DNA of 64,000 bases, taken from PALSA-600 sp963842335 (lineage in GTDB: Bacteria; Actinomycetota; Thermoleophilia; Gaiellales; Gaiellaceae). Shown here in pieces: positions 1-10,577 of this stretch (position 1 is its first letter; each line of letters begins with the position of its first letter). Made by a program: the position numbers and the translations under genes. The notes beneath the pieces were generated by a model that worked only from the letters and a program-made list of their open reading frames with translations, made no database searches and was not told the DNA's origin. Location: NCBI GenBank assembly GCA_963842335.1, contig CAWJGF010000004.1:248001-312000 (forward strand), given 5' to 3'.

Positions 1-46
1 GGCTTCTGCGGTCAGGGCCCAATCGAGCGACGCCGCGCGACCCGAG

Positions 47-1474
47 TTGCGTATGGATCTCGAGGATCTTCTCGACCGTGTTCACGCCTTGGTGGCGGGC
101 GACCTCGTCTCCCGTCCGCCGGAGCCGTCTCACTTCGCGGCTGCCGAAGCGCGGGCCAAGGCAATGGCGCAGGATGCGTCCGGTCACACGCGCGATCTGG
201 CCGACGCCGCCGTTCAGTTTGCCGCGGAGGCTCTCGTCACGCTGATCATCGAGCACGGCCGTCTGGCGGTCGAGGATTGCGGCCCACTGATCGAATCGGT
301 CGCGGATGTGTCGGGTCTGTCGCAGGACGCCGCAGCCTTCTCTTTGTACCTCCGTGCGATCGCAAACCCGCTCCTTCTCACCTTGCCGCCGCGCGTGGCA
401 GCCGAGGCGCATCTGAGCTTGCTCTTCGGCCTCGCGCCTGTCAGCGACGTTTCTTTGTGGGCGCATGAGCTGTCCGGCCGCGTGTCGCCCGTCGCGTCTG
501 TCGGGGCGCTCGCGGCCACCCGCCGGTGCCGGAGCGTGGCGGTGTCGACTATCTCGGGCACCCGGCAGCGGGAAAGCGAAGATCGCGCGCAGATCCAGGG
601 CGTCGCAGTCATGCGCTGGGAGCATCCGGTCGGCGCGCTTGTCGCACGTTCGCGGCCCGAGCACCGTGCGCGCGTATCGGTCTTCCTCGTCGAGTGCTCG
701 GCGATGCTTGCCTCGGTGCTCGAGCGCGATCTGCTGCTCGGTCGGAGCACGCTCCGCGAGCAGCAATTGCATCAGGCCAACGAGCGCCGGTTGATACGCG
801 TCGGGTTCGACTTGCACGACGGTCCGCTCCAGGACATCGCCGCGTTCGCGTGCGACCTCCAGCATGCGCGGCAGCAGCTCTCTGAAGCCCTCACTGGCCG
901 GCTCCGCGAGGTTGTGCTCGGCCGCTTCGACGACCTCGGCGGTCGCCTCGCCGAGATCGATCAGACGCTGCGCGAGTTGTCGCATTCGCTCGAATCGTCG
1001 AGCGTCGGCAGCGCTTCGCTGCCGGATACCTTGCGCCGCGAGCTCGCGGGGTTCGATCGCCGCGTCGGGATCGAGGCGACGCTCGAGATCTCGGGCTCGT
1101 TCGACACCATCAGCGCGTCGCAGCGGATCGCGCTCTTCCGGATCGCGCAAGAGGGGCTCGCCAACGTGCGCGAGCATTCGGCGGCGACGAAGGTCACAGT
1201 GACGCTCGAGCAACTCACCGGCGGGGTTCGTCTGATGATCGTCGACGACGGGGACGGCTTCGACGTATCGCACACTGTTGTCGCAGCGGCGCGCCGAGGT
1301 CGGCTCGGCCTCGTCGGCATGAGCGAGCGCGTGCGCCTCCTCGGAGGGTCGTTCTCGCTCACGAGCTCATTCGGCGGCGGCACGCAGCTCGTCGCGACCC
1401 TGCCCAGTTGGCAGCCGGTCGGTGGCGCGCAGATCGGTGGCGCGCAGGACTACCGGCGAGCAGCCGGCACCTGA
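47..1474 (+). CDS. Soluble NarL-type sensor histidine kinase
   Basis: Two-component sensor kinase. The phosphoacceptor His lies in the HisKA_3 motif FDLHDGPLQD at about residue 257. A HATPase_c domain follows, with an N box around RIAQEGLANVREHS and glycine boxes DDGDGFD and GRLGLVGM, close to the C-terminus. The first 240 residues are helical, contain no membrane segment and match no sensor domain I recognise, so the protein is probably cytosolic. It converges on the LuxR-type regulator 31 bp away, which is its probable partner. The frame opens with TTG at 47; ATG at 53 is an equally good start. The kinase family call is secure; the signal sensed is unknown. Confidence 0.9.
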   Translation: MRMDLEDLLDRVHALVAGDLVSRPPEPSHFAAAEARAKAMAQDASGHTRDLADAAVQFAAEALVTLIIEHGRLAVEDCGPLIESVADVSGLSQDAAAFSLYLRAIANPLLLTLPPRVAAEAHLSLLFGLAPVSDVSLWAHELSGRVSPVASVGALAATRRCRSVAVSTISGTRQRESEDRAQIQGVAVMRWEHPVGALVARSRPEHRARVSVFLVECSAMLASVLERDLLLGRSTLREQQLHQANERRLIRVGFDLHDGPLQDIAAFACDLQHARQQLSEALTGRLREVVLGRFDDLGGRLAEIDQTLRELSHSLESSSVGSASLPDTLRRELAGFDRRVGIEATLEISGSFDTISASQRIALFRIAQEGLANVREHSAATKVTVTLEQLTGGVRLMIVDDGDGFDVSHTVVAAARRGRLGLVGMSERVRLLGGSFSLTSSFGGGTQLVATLPSWQPVGGAQIGGAQDYRRAAGT

Positions 1475-1505
1475 GCAAGCAGGGCGTTCGCTGCAGCGGC
1501 GCGGA

Positions 1506-2141
1506 TCAGTCGTGCTCGTACAGCGGGCTCTCGACGAGACCCTGCTGGTAGGCGTAGCGAGCCGCTTCGGTCCGGTTCGACACGCCGAGCTTGCGGTAGA
1601 CGTTCGTCAGGTGGAACTTCACCGTCTGCTCGGCGACCCAGAGCTCCTTCGCGATCTGGTCGTTGGAGAGCCCACGCGCCAGCGCCCCGAGGATCACCGC
1701 CTCACGGTCGGTGAGCCCGGCGGCCTTGGCGGCGCCCGCCGCGGTCGCATCCGGCAGGCCGACCGTGCTGAACACGTTCCCCTCGACGGCCTGGCGCAGC
1801 GCACCGGGAAGGTCGACGGGATTGACGCTCTTCACGATGTAGGCGCTCGCCCCACGCTTGAGGACGTTCTCGATCAGCTTCTCGTCGGTCGAGACCGAGA
1901 GCACGACCACCTTCACGGCCGGGTGGCGCTTCTTGATCTGGTCGAGGCAGAGCAAGCCGTCCATCCCGGGCATACGCAGGTCGAGCACGACGAGGTCGGG
2001 GTTCGTCTGGCTGACGAGCGGCAGGACCCGCTCGCCCGTGCTCGCTTCGCCGACGACCTCGAAGCCACCGTCGTCTTCGAGCGCACGCTTGGTCCCCTCG
2101 AGGATCAAACGGTGATCATCCGCGATGACGACTCTCAGCAT
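1506..2141 (-). CDS. NarL/FixJ-family response regulator (REC + LuxR HTH)
   Basis: DNA-binding response regulator of 211 aa. The N-terminal receiver domain begins MLRVVIADDHRLILEG, with the acidic pair DD and the phosphoacceptor Asp in VVLDLRMPGMDG (about residue 54). The switch Lys is in AYIVKSV. A C-terminal LuxR-type helix-turn-helix reads LTDREAVILGALARGLSNDQ followed by VKFHLTNVYRKLGVSNRTEA. It is convergent with the NarL-type kinase, the expected partner. ATG at 2141 fits the family N-terminus; a TTG at 2159 would add six residues. Target genes cannot be deduced. Upstream bases 2160-2293 hold no gene and probably its promoter. Confidence 0.92.
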   Translation of the reverse strand: MLRVVIADDHRLILEGTKRALEDDGGFEVVGEASTGERVLPLVSQTNPDLVVLDLRMPGMDGLLCLDQIKKRHPAVKVVVLSVSTDEKLIENVLKRGASAYIVKSVNPVDLPGALRQAVEGNVFSTVGLPDATAAGAAKAAGLTDREAVILGALARGLSNDQIAKELWVAEQTVKFHLTNVYRKLGVSNRTEAARYAYQQGLVESPLYEHD

Positions 2142-2293
2142 CTTCCGCTCTGCATTCAATCAGGAACGTCTACGAGCGGGGTAAGGCGCAGGGAGGATTG
2201 ACGGTTCGCCCGGTGAACGAAGAGGGCCTGTGGCGGCGGCTGCCGATGCGCGACGGCTCAGGCGGTCGCCGCCCGACATGTCATCGAGTGCGG

Positions 2294-3100
2294 TCAGTCG
2301 TTGAGGCTGATCGTCGGTGTCGGGGCGGGCAGCCGAGTGTCGCCGGCGACGGGGACGATCGCAGTGCCGACAGCGAAGAACTCGATCACATGCGACCCCC
2401 AGCCGTGTGAGCGCTCCTGCAACTGGACGCCGACGATGCCCTCGGCCTGCAGCGATTCGGCTTCCTTCTGCATCCGTTCCATCGCGAGCTCGCGCGCGTC
2501 GTAGAGCGCCTGCGTGAAGTTGGGCATCTCGACGTTCTGCCCGATCTGGCGCATCGAGGCGAACATGCCCTGATGGGCGACGTGGTAGACGCAGGAGCCC
2601 ATCACGAGCCCGACCGGCCGGTGGCCTGACGCGAGGAGTGTCCAGAAGTCCTGGCCGCTGAGGTCGCTGGTGAACGGCCGGCCGTTCGGCGCGCGGTGCA
2701 TCTCGCCGTCGCGGTGCTTGACCGCGGTGCCGATTGCGATGAACTCGGCGAGGTGCTCGCCCCATTCATAGCGGCCGATGTCGAGCCGTACACCGACGAT
2801 CCCGTCGGCGCCGAGCTGATCGGCTTCCTCTTCCATGCGCGTCATCGCGAGCTCGCGTGCCTCGTACATCGCCTGGGACAGGACTTCCATCTCCATCGAC
2901 TGCTTCCAGCTCGACTGCTGGTAGCCGATGTGGTAGATCGAGCTTCCGATCACGAGCCCGAGCGGGTCGAAGCCGGCTTGCTTGACGAGCAGGAACTCGT
3001 TGACCGAGAGATCGGACGTGAAGAACCCTCCGCGCATCTGGGCCAGGCGTTCGCGCCCGTGCTCGGGGACGCCCTCGGTCGAGGTCGGGTCGTAGCTCAT
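2294..3100 (-). CDS. Tandem YbjQ-like domain protein (distal copy)
   Basis: 268-aa protein made of two repeated units. Each unit has a motif like FTSDLSVNEFLLVKQAGFDP, then GSSIYHIGYQ or GSCVYHVAHQ, then a helix with ARELAMTRMEEEADQLGADG and the strand signature GIVGVRLDIG...IAIGTAVK. The second part resembles the YbjQ / PF01906 family, often called putative heavy-metal-binding and known as small oligomeric proteins. No signal peptide or membrane segment is visible. Its ATG overlaps the stop of the upstream paralogue (ATGA), so the two are translationally coupled. The biochemical role is unknown even for the family. Confidence 0.7.
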   Translation of the reverse strand: MSYDPTSTEGVPEHGRERLAQMRGGFFTSDLSVNEFLLVKQAGFDPLGLVIGSSIYHIGYQQSSWKQSMEMEVLSQAMYEARELAMTRMEEEADQLGADGIVGVRLDIGRYEWGEHLAEFIAIGTAVKHRDGEMHRAPNGRPFTSDLSGQDFWTLLASGHRPVGLVMGSCVYHVAHQGMFASMRQIGQNVEMPNFTQALYDARELAMERMQKEAESLQAEGIVGVQLQERSHGWGSHVIEFFAVGTAIVPVAGDTRLPAPTPTISLND

Positions 3101-4059
3101 GCGGTGCCTCCCAGGAGGTGCGGTGGATGTGTGCCGGCGCTGAGGTCGATCGTCAGCGACGGGCCATATTCGGGCAGTGACTCGTCACGCTCGGCGATGC
3201 AGGTTCCGAGCACATGCATGGTCACGACGAGATCGGTGCGGCTCGACCCGCCGGAGCCCTCGCGCTCCTCGACACCGTGGTTGATGGTGACGCCGACGAC
3301 GCCGGCGGCGCCGTGACGGCGCGCCTCGGCAGTGACCCGCCCGAGGGTGGTCTCGCGTACGTCGTAGACCCCTTGAGTGAAGTCGCGAAGCTCCTGATTC
3401 GCCCAGCTCGAGAACATGCCGCTCTGCACTCGCTGCTGCTGCCAGCCCGAGACGATGTAGTAGACGCTCGAGGCTCCGACGACGCCGAGCGGTCGATAGC
3501 CCGCTTGCCAGAGCTGCCAGTAGTCCTGCGCGGAGAGGTCGGTGAGCGTCGGTTTCTCGGGTGCCGGAGCGCCTTGGATGCGGACTGCCGTTCCGATCGC
3601 GATGTACTCGATCGACCCCGCAGCCCAGTCGTGCCGGCCCGTCGTCAGCTGGAGGCCGACAACCGCGTGGGCGCCGAGGAGCATTGCTTCCTGCTCGAGC
3701 CGGCCGAACGCGCGCAGCCGGGCGGTGTTCCACGCCGCCGACAGCGTCGTCAGCTCTTGCGAGATGCCCCCCGACTGCCAACTCCCCCACGATCCCGGGT
3801 TCTGCTGCCAGCCGACGTGGTAGATCGAGCTGCCCATCACCTGCGCGAGCGGGCGGAGCCCGATCGAGTGCGCGAGCACGAACTCGTTGACCGAGAGATC
3901 AGAGGTGAAGAGCTCGTTGCCGGCCAGGTCGGCGAGCCGCTCCTGCGCGCGGAGCGGCAACTCGCCACGTTCGAGCGCCTCGAGCGACGCGGCCTGCCGT
4001 GCGGCCGCGGCAGCCTGCACCTCGCGGTCTTGCTCACTCACGCGGCGGAAGAACGGCAT
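3097..4059 (-). CDS. Tandem YbjQ-like domain protein (proximal copy)
   Basis: 320-aa paralogue of the downstream gene with the same two-unit architecture. The motifs FTSDLSVNEFVLAHSIGLRP and GSSIYHVGWQ, then LSAQDYWQLWQAGYRP and ASSVYYIVSGWQQ, each precede a YbjQ-like block (for example ARLRAFGRLEQEAMLLGAHA, then VVGLQL and IAIGTAVR). A charged 40-residue N-terminus, MPFFRRVSEQDREVQAAAAA, precedes unit one. ATG at 4059 lies 2 bp beyond the stop of the upstream gene, so it belongs to the same operon. A longer in-frame opening would overlap that upstream gene and is rejected. Family similarity was judged by eye. Confidence 0.68.
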   Translation of the reverse strand: MPFFRRVSEQDREVQAAAAARQAASLEALERGELPLRAQERLADLAGNELFTSDLSVNEFVLAHSIGLRPLAQVMGSSIYHVGWQQNPGSWGSWQSGGISQELTTLSAAWNTARLRAFGRLEQEAMLLGAHAVVGLQLTTGRHDWAAGSIEYIAIGTAVRIQGAPAPEKPTLTDLSAQDYWQLWQAGYRPLGVVGASSVYYIVSGWQQQRVQSGMFSSWANQELRDFTQGVYDVRETTLGRVTAEARRHGAAGVVGVTINHGVEEREGSGGSSRTDLVVTMHVLGTCIAERDESLPEYGPSLTIDLSAGTHPPHLLGGTA

Positions 4060-4061
4060 CG

Positions 4062-4481
4062 CTACTCGCCGAGCAATTGCTGCAACGCGAGTCGCGCCCG
4101 CTCGCTCGTCTGGGCTTCGGCTGCCAGATCGCCGGCGAGCGCGTCCAGCCATTCATCGAGCGGAATCTGGTCGGTCTTCAGAACGATTCCGCGGACGGCA
4201 GTCGCGCGCTGCGTATCGACGGTGCCGTCGCGCGCGACGAGCACGTAGCGCTGGTCGCCGAGTTGGCACTGCACGCGTTCCACGCGTTTCTCCTTGCCCA
4301 GGAACCGTGTCCCGCGGCGCTCGACCTGCACGCGTCCTGGCAGGGCTTGCTCGAGCTTGTCGGCCAGCACCTCGACGAAGATCTTCAGATCGGAGCTCGA
4401 TGCACGGAGCGTCGCAGCGAGTTGCTCGACGTCGACCCCGTCGTCATCTGAGCTTCTCGCGATCGCGCTCGAGTCGTCCAT
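4062..4481 (-). CDS. Hypothetical protein, 139 aa, in YbjQ operon
   Basis: I do not recognise a family. The protein begins MDDSSAIARSSDDDGVDVEQ. It has a helical first half (LKIFVEVLADKLEQALPG), a central beta-rich stretch with RRGTRFLGKEKRVERVQCQL and QRYVLVARDG, and a helical end LDEWLDALAGDLAAEA. It has no signal peptide or membrane segment and is probably cytosolic. It lies 35 bp after the pentapeptide-repeat gene and 2 bp before the first YbjQ-like gene, which puts it in the middle of a four-gene operon. Codon use matches its neighbours. Confidence 0.75.
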   Translation of the reverse strand: MDDSSAIARSSDDDGVDVEQLAATLRASSSDLKIFVEVLADKLEQALPGRVQVERRGTRFLGKEKRVERVQCQLGDQRYVLVARDGTVDTQRATAVRGIVLKTDQIPLDEWLDALAGDLAAEAQTSERARLALQQLLGE

Positions 4482-4516
4482 CAGGTGCAGGTTAGAGGCA
4501 ATTCCACATCAACCAT

Positions 4517-5062
4517 CTACTCCACGAGCTCGATGCCGACCACGGCGGCAAAGAGCGCTGCGTTGTCGACGATGTCGCCCCACGGCATGCGAGCCCCCCG
4601 CAGGGCCTCGGCGCCGCGTGCCCCCGCGAGGTCACAGCCGCGGAACTCGACTCGTTGCAGCGTGCAGTCGGAGAACGTCGCCTCGCGAAGCTCGCACCGC
4701 TCGAACAGCACGTCCTTCAGCGACGCGCCGTAGAAATCGCACTCACCCATCCGGCAGTCGCGAAAGACGACGCGGTCGAGTCGCGAATGACGGAGCCCGA
4801 CCAGGTCGACTCGACACTCGTCGAATGTGACGTCGGTCAACGATCCCTCGGCCAATTCCGCACCGGTGAGGCGACAGCGCCGAAGTTCCGCGCGCAGCGC
4901 GGAGAAACCGCGAGCTTGCTCGTTCGCCCAGTCGAGCCCAGTCGCCACGGTGTCGACGAGATCGCCGAATGCAAGCGTGGGCGGCTGGCCCTCCTCGACA
5001 TCCGGCGGATACGGCGCCTGAACGGGCTTCGACACCCCCCGAGCATAGGCGGGCGTACCCAT
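4517..5062 (-). CDS. Pentapeptide-repeat protein
   Basis: 181-aa protein with pentapeptide-type A(D/N)LXX repeats in the central and C-terminal parts, for example LRRCRLTGAELAEGSLTDVT, DLVGLRHSRLDRVVFRDCRM and CDFYGASLKDVLFERCEL. These repeats form right-handed quadrilateral beta-helices. Function in the family ranges from DNA mimicry to unknown. ATG at 5062 is chosen; GTG at 5035 is an alternative, and an ATG-like start at 5104 would fall inside the palindrome at 5096-5136 and is rejected. It is the first gene of an apparent operon with the unknown protein and the two YbjQ-like proteins. Confidence 0.8.
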   Translation of the reverse strand: MGTPAYARGVSKPVQAPYPPDVEEGQPPTLAFGDLVDTVATGLDWANEQARGFSALRAELRRCRLTGAELAEGSLTDVTFDECRVDLVGLRHSRLDRVVFRDCRMGECDFYGASLKDVLFERCELREATFSDCTLQRVEFRGCDLAGARGAEALRGARMPWGDIVDNAALFAAVVGIELVE

Positions 5063-5095
5063 GGGGTGAGCACGTAGACGTCGCGGAGCGTCTGC

Positions 5096-5136
5096 TCGGG
5101 ACATGTCTCGGGGACTGTCCCCAAGACATGTCCCGA
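5096..5136. repeat. 41-bp near-perfect palindrome, possible terminator or REP-like element
   Basis: The arms at 5096-5115 and 5117-5136 pair at 19 of 20 positions around a single central T; the one mismatch is C5109/A5123. The arms contain GGGACATGTC and GGGGAC. It lies between the stop of the frameshifted membrane gene and the start of the pentapeptide operon, both on the minus strand. It could terminate the upstream transcript, although no T-tract follows on the minus strand. It could also be a dispersed palindromic element. Only one copy is in this window. Confidence 0.8.
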
Positions 5137-5161
5137 CGGGCCAGGTTTTGGCTCGCGCTCT

Positions 5162-7082
5162 CTACCCGCGGACGAATGCGATGCGCGTAGAGCCGAGCAG
5201 CTGCCCGCCGGCGATCGTGAACGTGCAGCGGCGGGGACGACGGCTCGCCGGGACCGGAATCGCCCCGTGCCACACCGCCCGGCCGCCGATCGTTCGCCGG
5301 AGGACAAGCCGTCCGTTGAGGCTCACGCGCAGCACGTTGGTCGCCTTGGGGAGGAGCGTCAGCTCGAGTTGCCCGCTCGTGCAGCCGTAGACGACGACTC
5401 TGGCTGGGCCGTACATGTCGCCGTTCGGCTTCACGCCGGCTTCGACCGTCGAGAGGCGGGGTGCACCGTCCAGCCGCCAGAGTGTCAGCCCGCTGGTGTC
5501 GAGACCCGGCTGGGGCAGGTGGGCCACCGGCGTGCCGATGAAGGTGTGCGGATCGGTGGCGACGACGTATCGCTCCCGCAGGGGCAGGCGGCCGGACGGG
5601 CCGACGCTGACGGGGGTTTGCGGCATCGGTCCGGGCACGCCGTTCGGCCTGACCGAGAGGACGCGGTCGATGTGCGGGTTCCAGAAGCGCTCCTGCCAGA
5701 CGACATTCCAGAACTCCTCGCCGTCATAGAGATAGGCGACGTTCCCCGGCGCAGCGCGGTCGATCCAACCCCGGTCAGGGCCGAGGATTCCCTGTGCGTC
5801 GCGGACGACGACGGTGAGTGTGTTCGAGGCGACCACGGAGGCCGCGACCAGGACGGCGAACACGATCGCCGGCAGGACGAGCGCAGCTCGCCGGGGCAGC
5901 ACGACGAACGCGAACAGCACCGCGATGGAGCTGACCATGATCACGTTCAGCGGCTCGTGCCCGTGCAGCCGGTTCAGCAGCAGGAGATCGAACGAGTCGG
6001 CGAACGCGTCGGGCACGACGAGCGAGTTCCACGGGACGAGGAGCACGAGGCAGAGCACCCCAAACGCGGCGAGCGACGCGCTGACGAGGGTGCGGGGAGC
6101 ACCACGGGCGAGCCAGAGCGCGAACGCGATAAAGAGGAGCGGCGGCAGTGGCGAGAGATCTCGGCCCAAGAGATGCGGCGCGTAGCGCGCGGCGAAGAAG
6201 CCGACCTGCACCACGATCACGCCGACCGTGGTGATACAGACCGCGATCAGGGCGCGCGAAGCCGGATCGTGCTCCTTCCCGCGAACCGCGGCGACCGTGA
6301 GAAGCACGAGCGCGGCGAATGGCACGAGCCCGGTCGTCAGCGCCACGTAGGCGAGGTGTTCGAAGCTGAGTCGCAACGCCGGCCAGAGCGGATACGACCC
6401 GCGCAGGACACCGGCGTAGGAACCGGCGAGCGACGGGATCGCCGCAAAGGCGGCCACGCCGACTCCGAGCACCACCCAGGTCGGCCAGAACGAGCGCAGA
6501 CGCGATCGCTCACGCGCCAGTGCGGCATCGAGCAGGATCGCGCAGGCGAACACCGGCACGAACACGATCGCCTGTGTTCGCGTCAGTACGGCGATCACGA
6601 TGGCGGCGAACGCGATCGCCTGGGCGCGGAACGTGGTGCGCGGCGACCGCGCGAGCGATGGCGAGCAGTGCCACCGCCGCCACCGGGTAGAAGAGCACTT
6701 CGGTCATGACGAGGCCTGAATAGAGAAGGAGCGGAGAGGCGACCGTGAGTGTCGCGGCGAGCAGGGCGTATCCGGGCGGCATCAACCGGCGCGCGAAGAA
6801 GAACACCGGTACCGCCGAGAGCGACACGACGAGGGCCTGCAGAAGCTTCAGGGACGAATACCCGCGTGCGATGCTGCCGAATGCGAACGGCAGCCCGGCG
6901 ACCACGGCGTAGAGGGCGCCGTAGCCCGCCCCGTCCCCGTGCAGCGGCGGTAGCGTGCCGTGCCGCCAGAGGGCGACTGCCCGAGCGGCGTAGACGGCTT
7001 CGTCCGGCATGATCCAAAGCCCACCGAGCCGCCGTCCCGCCAGCCAGTGCAGGAGGGTCGAAACGGCGACTACGGTGGTCAA
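5162..7082 (-). pseudogene. Frameshifted polytopic membrane protein, GT-C glycosyltransferase-like
   Basis: Two overlapping reading frames make one protein. The N-terminal part (7082 to about 6640) contains IMPDEAVYAARAVALWRHG, a typical acidic loop of GT39/ArnT-type glycosyltransferases, and several membrane helices, ending in LLAIARAVAA. The continuation is in another frame, reading FRAQAIAFAAIVIAVLTRTQ, followed by more membrane helices and a soluble C-terminal beta domain that ends at 5162. The frames must join near 6620-6645 by a single-base change. Whether this is a real mutation or a sequence error cannot be told here. The start (TTG at 7082) is weak. It lies about 100 bp downstream of the beta-glucosidase gene. 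Confidence 0.75.
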
Positions 7083-7184
7083 GGCGAGCGCGGCCAGGTG
7101 CCGACGCTGAAGGCCACGGGCGTGTTCCGGGCGGAGCGCGATCCGCGCACGGTAGTCGCGGTCGCGGTCGGCCCGTCGATCGAC

Positions 7185-8529
7185 CTACGCTGCTGCTTCG
7201 GCCCCTGCCTGTTGGCGTTGCTTCGCGACGAAGTCCCGGTACCAGTAGAAGCTGCCCTTGGGAACGCGCTCCAGCGTGGCGTAGTCGATGTAGATCAGCC
7301 CGAACCGCTTCCAGTAGCCCCACGCCCACTCGAAGTTGTCGAGCAACGACCAGGCGAAGTAGCCGCGCAGCGGAACTCCCTTCGCAACCGCGCGCGACGC
7401 GCCCGCCAGGTAGGCCTCGAGATACGCCTGCCGCTCTGGATCCTGGACGCTGCCATCGTGCCCGCGGACATCCGCATAGGCGGCGCCGTTCTCGGTCACG
7501 TAGATCGCCGGCGGGGCGTAGTCCCGATGGAGCCGCAGCAGCAGGTCTTCGAGACCTTCCGGCACGACCTCCCAGCCCATGTCCGTGCGGTCGACATCGG
7601 CCCGGCGCACGATCTGCGAGCGCCCGCCGTTGACATCGGCTGCTACGAGCGGCGAGGTGTAGTTGTTGACTCCGAGGAAGTCGATCGGCGCCGAGATGAC
7701 CTCGAGATCGCCGTCGTGGACCTCCGGCATGATCGCCTCCCACGCTTCGAGCATGTCCTCGGGATAGGAGCCGCGGAACAGCGGGTCGAGGAACCACCGG
7801 TTGTGGAGCCCGTCGACCCAGCGTGTGGCCGCGACGTCCTCGGCGGATTCGCTCGCCGCGTACGGGTTGTCGAGGTTCAGCGTGATCCCGACCTGTGCGG
7901 CCGGCGAGTTGCGGCGCAGGATCTCGACTGCGCGGCCGTGTGAGAGCAGTAGGTGATGCGCGGTCGCAAGTGCATCGGCGTCCGATTCCCGCCCGGGTGC
8001 GTGGTGACCCCACCCGTGGCCGACCCAGGAGACGACCCACGGCTCGTTGTGCGTGATCCAGTGGGCGACGCGATCACCGAGCCGGGCCGAGACGGCTTCG
8101 ACGTACTCGGCGAATGCGTCGACCGTGTCACGAGCCGGCCAGCCGCCCGCATCTTCGAGCACCTGCGGTGTGTCCCAATGAAAGAGCGTGACGTACGGCG
8201 CGATGCCGTTGCCGAGCAGCTCGTCCACGAGCCTGTCGTAGAAATCGAGCCCCGCCTCGTTGACGCGGCCTCGCCCTTCGGGCAGCACCCGCGGCCAAGC
8301 GATCGAGAAGCGGAATGCATCCAGACCGAGCTCCCGCATCAGCACGATGTCCTCGCGGTAGCGGTGGTAGAAGTCGCAGGCGACGGCGCCGGTGTCGCCG
8401 TTTCGGACCTTGCCCGGAGTGGCGCAGAAGCGATCCCAGACGCTCTCACCACGACCGTCCTCGCTCGACGCGCCCTCGATCTGGTACGAGGCCGTGGCGG
8501 CGCCCCAGATGAAGTCTGCGGGGAACAAC

Positions 8530-8549
<20 letters not shown>
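7185..8549 (-). CDS. GH1 beta-glucosidase
   Basis: 454-aa glycoside hydrolase family 1 enzyme that cleaves beta-glucosides such as cellobiose by a retaining mechanism. The N-terminal signature is FPADFIWGAATASYQIEGA. The acid/base Glu is in ITHNEPW and the nucleophile Glu is in IYVTENGAA. The C-terminal aglycone-site motif SLLDNFEWAWGYWKRFGL is intact. Length is normal for the family. There is no signal peptide, so it acts in the cytosol on imported sugar. Its ATG overlaps the end of the upstream ABC ATPase gene by 20 bp, which makes it the sixth gene of the transport operon and points to beta-glucosides as the transported substrate. Confidence 0.95.
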
Positions 8550-9554
<1,005 letters not shown>

Positions 9555-9558
<4 letters not shown>

Positions 9559-10577
9559 CCCTGCTGCTCCACGAGATGGCAGGCCACCTGGTGCCGGGGG
9601 CCGACCTCGTGCAGAACGGGGCGGATGGTGGTCTGAAGCTTGTGCAGCGTGGTCTGCTCCGGCAGGCAGTTCGGGCACCGAGGATGGAACCGGCAGCCGG
9701 CGGGCGGCGACGCGAGGTCTGGCGGCGCGCCGGGAATCCCGGTCATCCGCTCGATCGGGCCTGTCAGGGGCGGGAAGGAGCTGATCAGCCCCTTCGTGTA
9801 GGGGTGCCGCGGTGCGTTTCGCAGCACTGTCGCGGGGGCTTCCTCGACGACCTCGCCCGCGTACATGATCGCGATCCGGTGGGCGACCTCGAAGAGCAAT
9901 GACAGGTCGTGCGTGATGAACAGCACCGCGAACCCGAGCTGCTCCTGGAGGTCCTTGATCTGCTGGAGGATCTCCCGTTGCACCACGACGTCGAGCGCAG
10001 TCGTCGGCTCGTCCATGATCACGAGCTCGGGGTTCAGCGCGAGCGCCATGGCGATGATCACGCGCTGGCGCATACCACCCGACAGCTCGTGTGCGTACGC
10101 GCGCGTTCGGCGCCGGTCGATGCCGACGAGGTCGAGCAGCTCGCCGGCGCGCTCGAGCGCAGCGCCCTTCGAGATGTTCTCGTGGGCGCGCATCATGTCG
10201 ACGAACTGGTCACCGACGCGCATCACCGGGTTGAGTGCGTTCATCGCGCTCTGGAACACCATGGAGACGTTGCGCCAGCGGTACTTGCGCAGCTCTTCGG
10301 GCTTGCGGCCGACGAGGTCGTCCCCGCGGAAGAGGATGCTGCCGCCAACGATCGCGGCCGGAGGCCGCAGCACCTGCATGACGGTGTTCGCGATCGTCGT
10401 CTTGCCACAGCCGGACTCACCGGCGAGACCGAGGATCTCCCCGGCCGCGATCGAGAGGTTGACGCCGTCGACCGCGACCACGTCTCCATAGGCAACCCGG
10501 AGGTCGCGCACCTCGACGAGTGTCTCGCGCACGTCGGACTGTGGCCGGGGGGTGAGTGCCGGTTCCACCACGGTCAC
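9555..10577 (-). CDS. Opp/Dpp-type ABC transporter ATP-binding protein (D subunit)
   Basis: 340-aa importer ATPase. Walker A is GESGCGKTT, the signature is LSGGMRQRVIIAMAL and Walker B is LVIMDEPTTALD. The family C-terminus has APRHPYTKGLISSFPPL and the CRFHPRCPNC motif. GTG at 10577 overlaps the stop of the upstream permease gene (GTGA) and gives the normal family length; the long in-frame opening above it is non-coding. It works as a heterodimer with the downstream ATPase. Confidence 0.92.

Noticed and set aside
5267..6709. A long plus-strand reading frame of 480 codons rich in Arg, Asp, Glu and His
   Set aside because: It is antisense to the frameshifted membrane protein, has the charged composition typical of GC-rich shadow frames and shows no motif.
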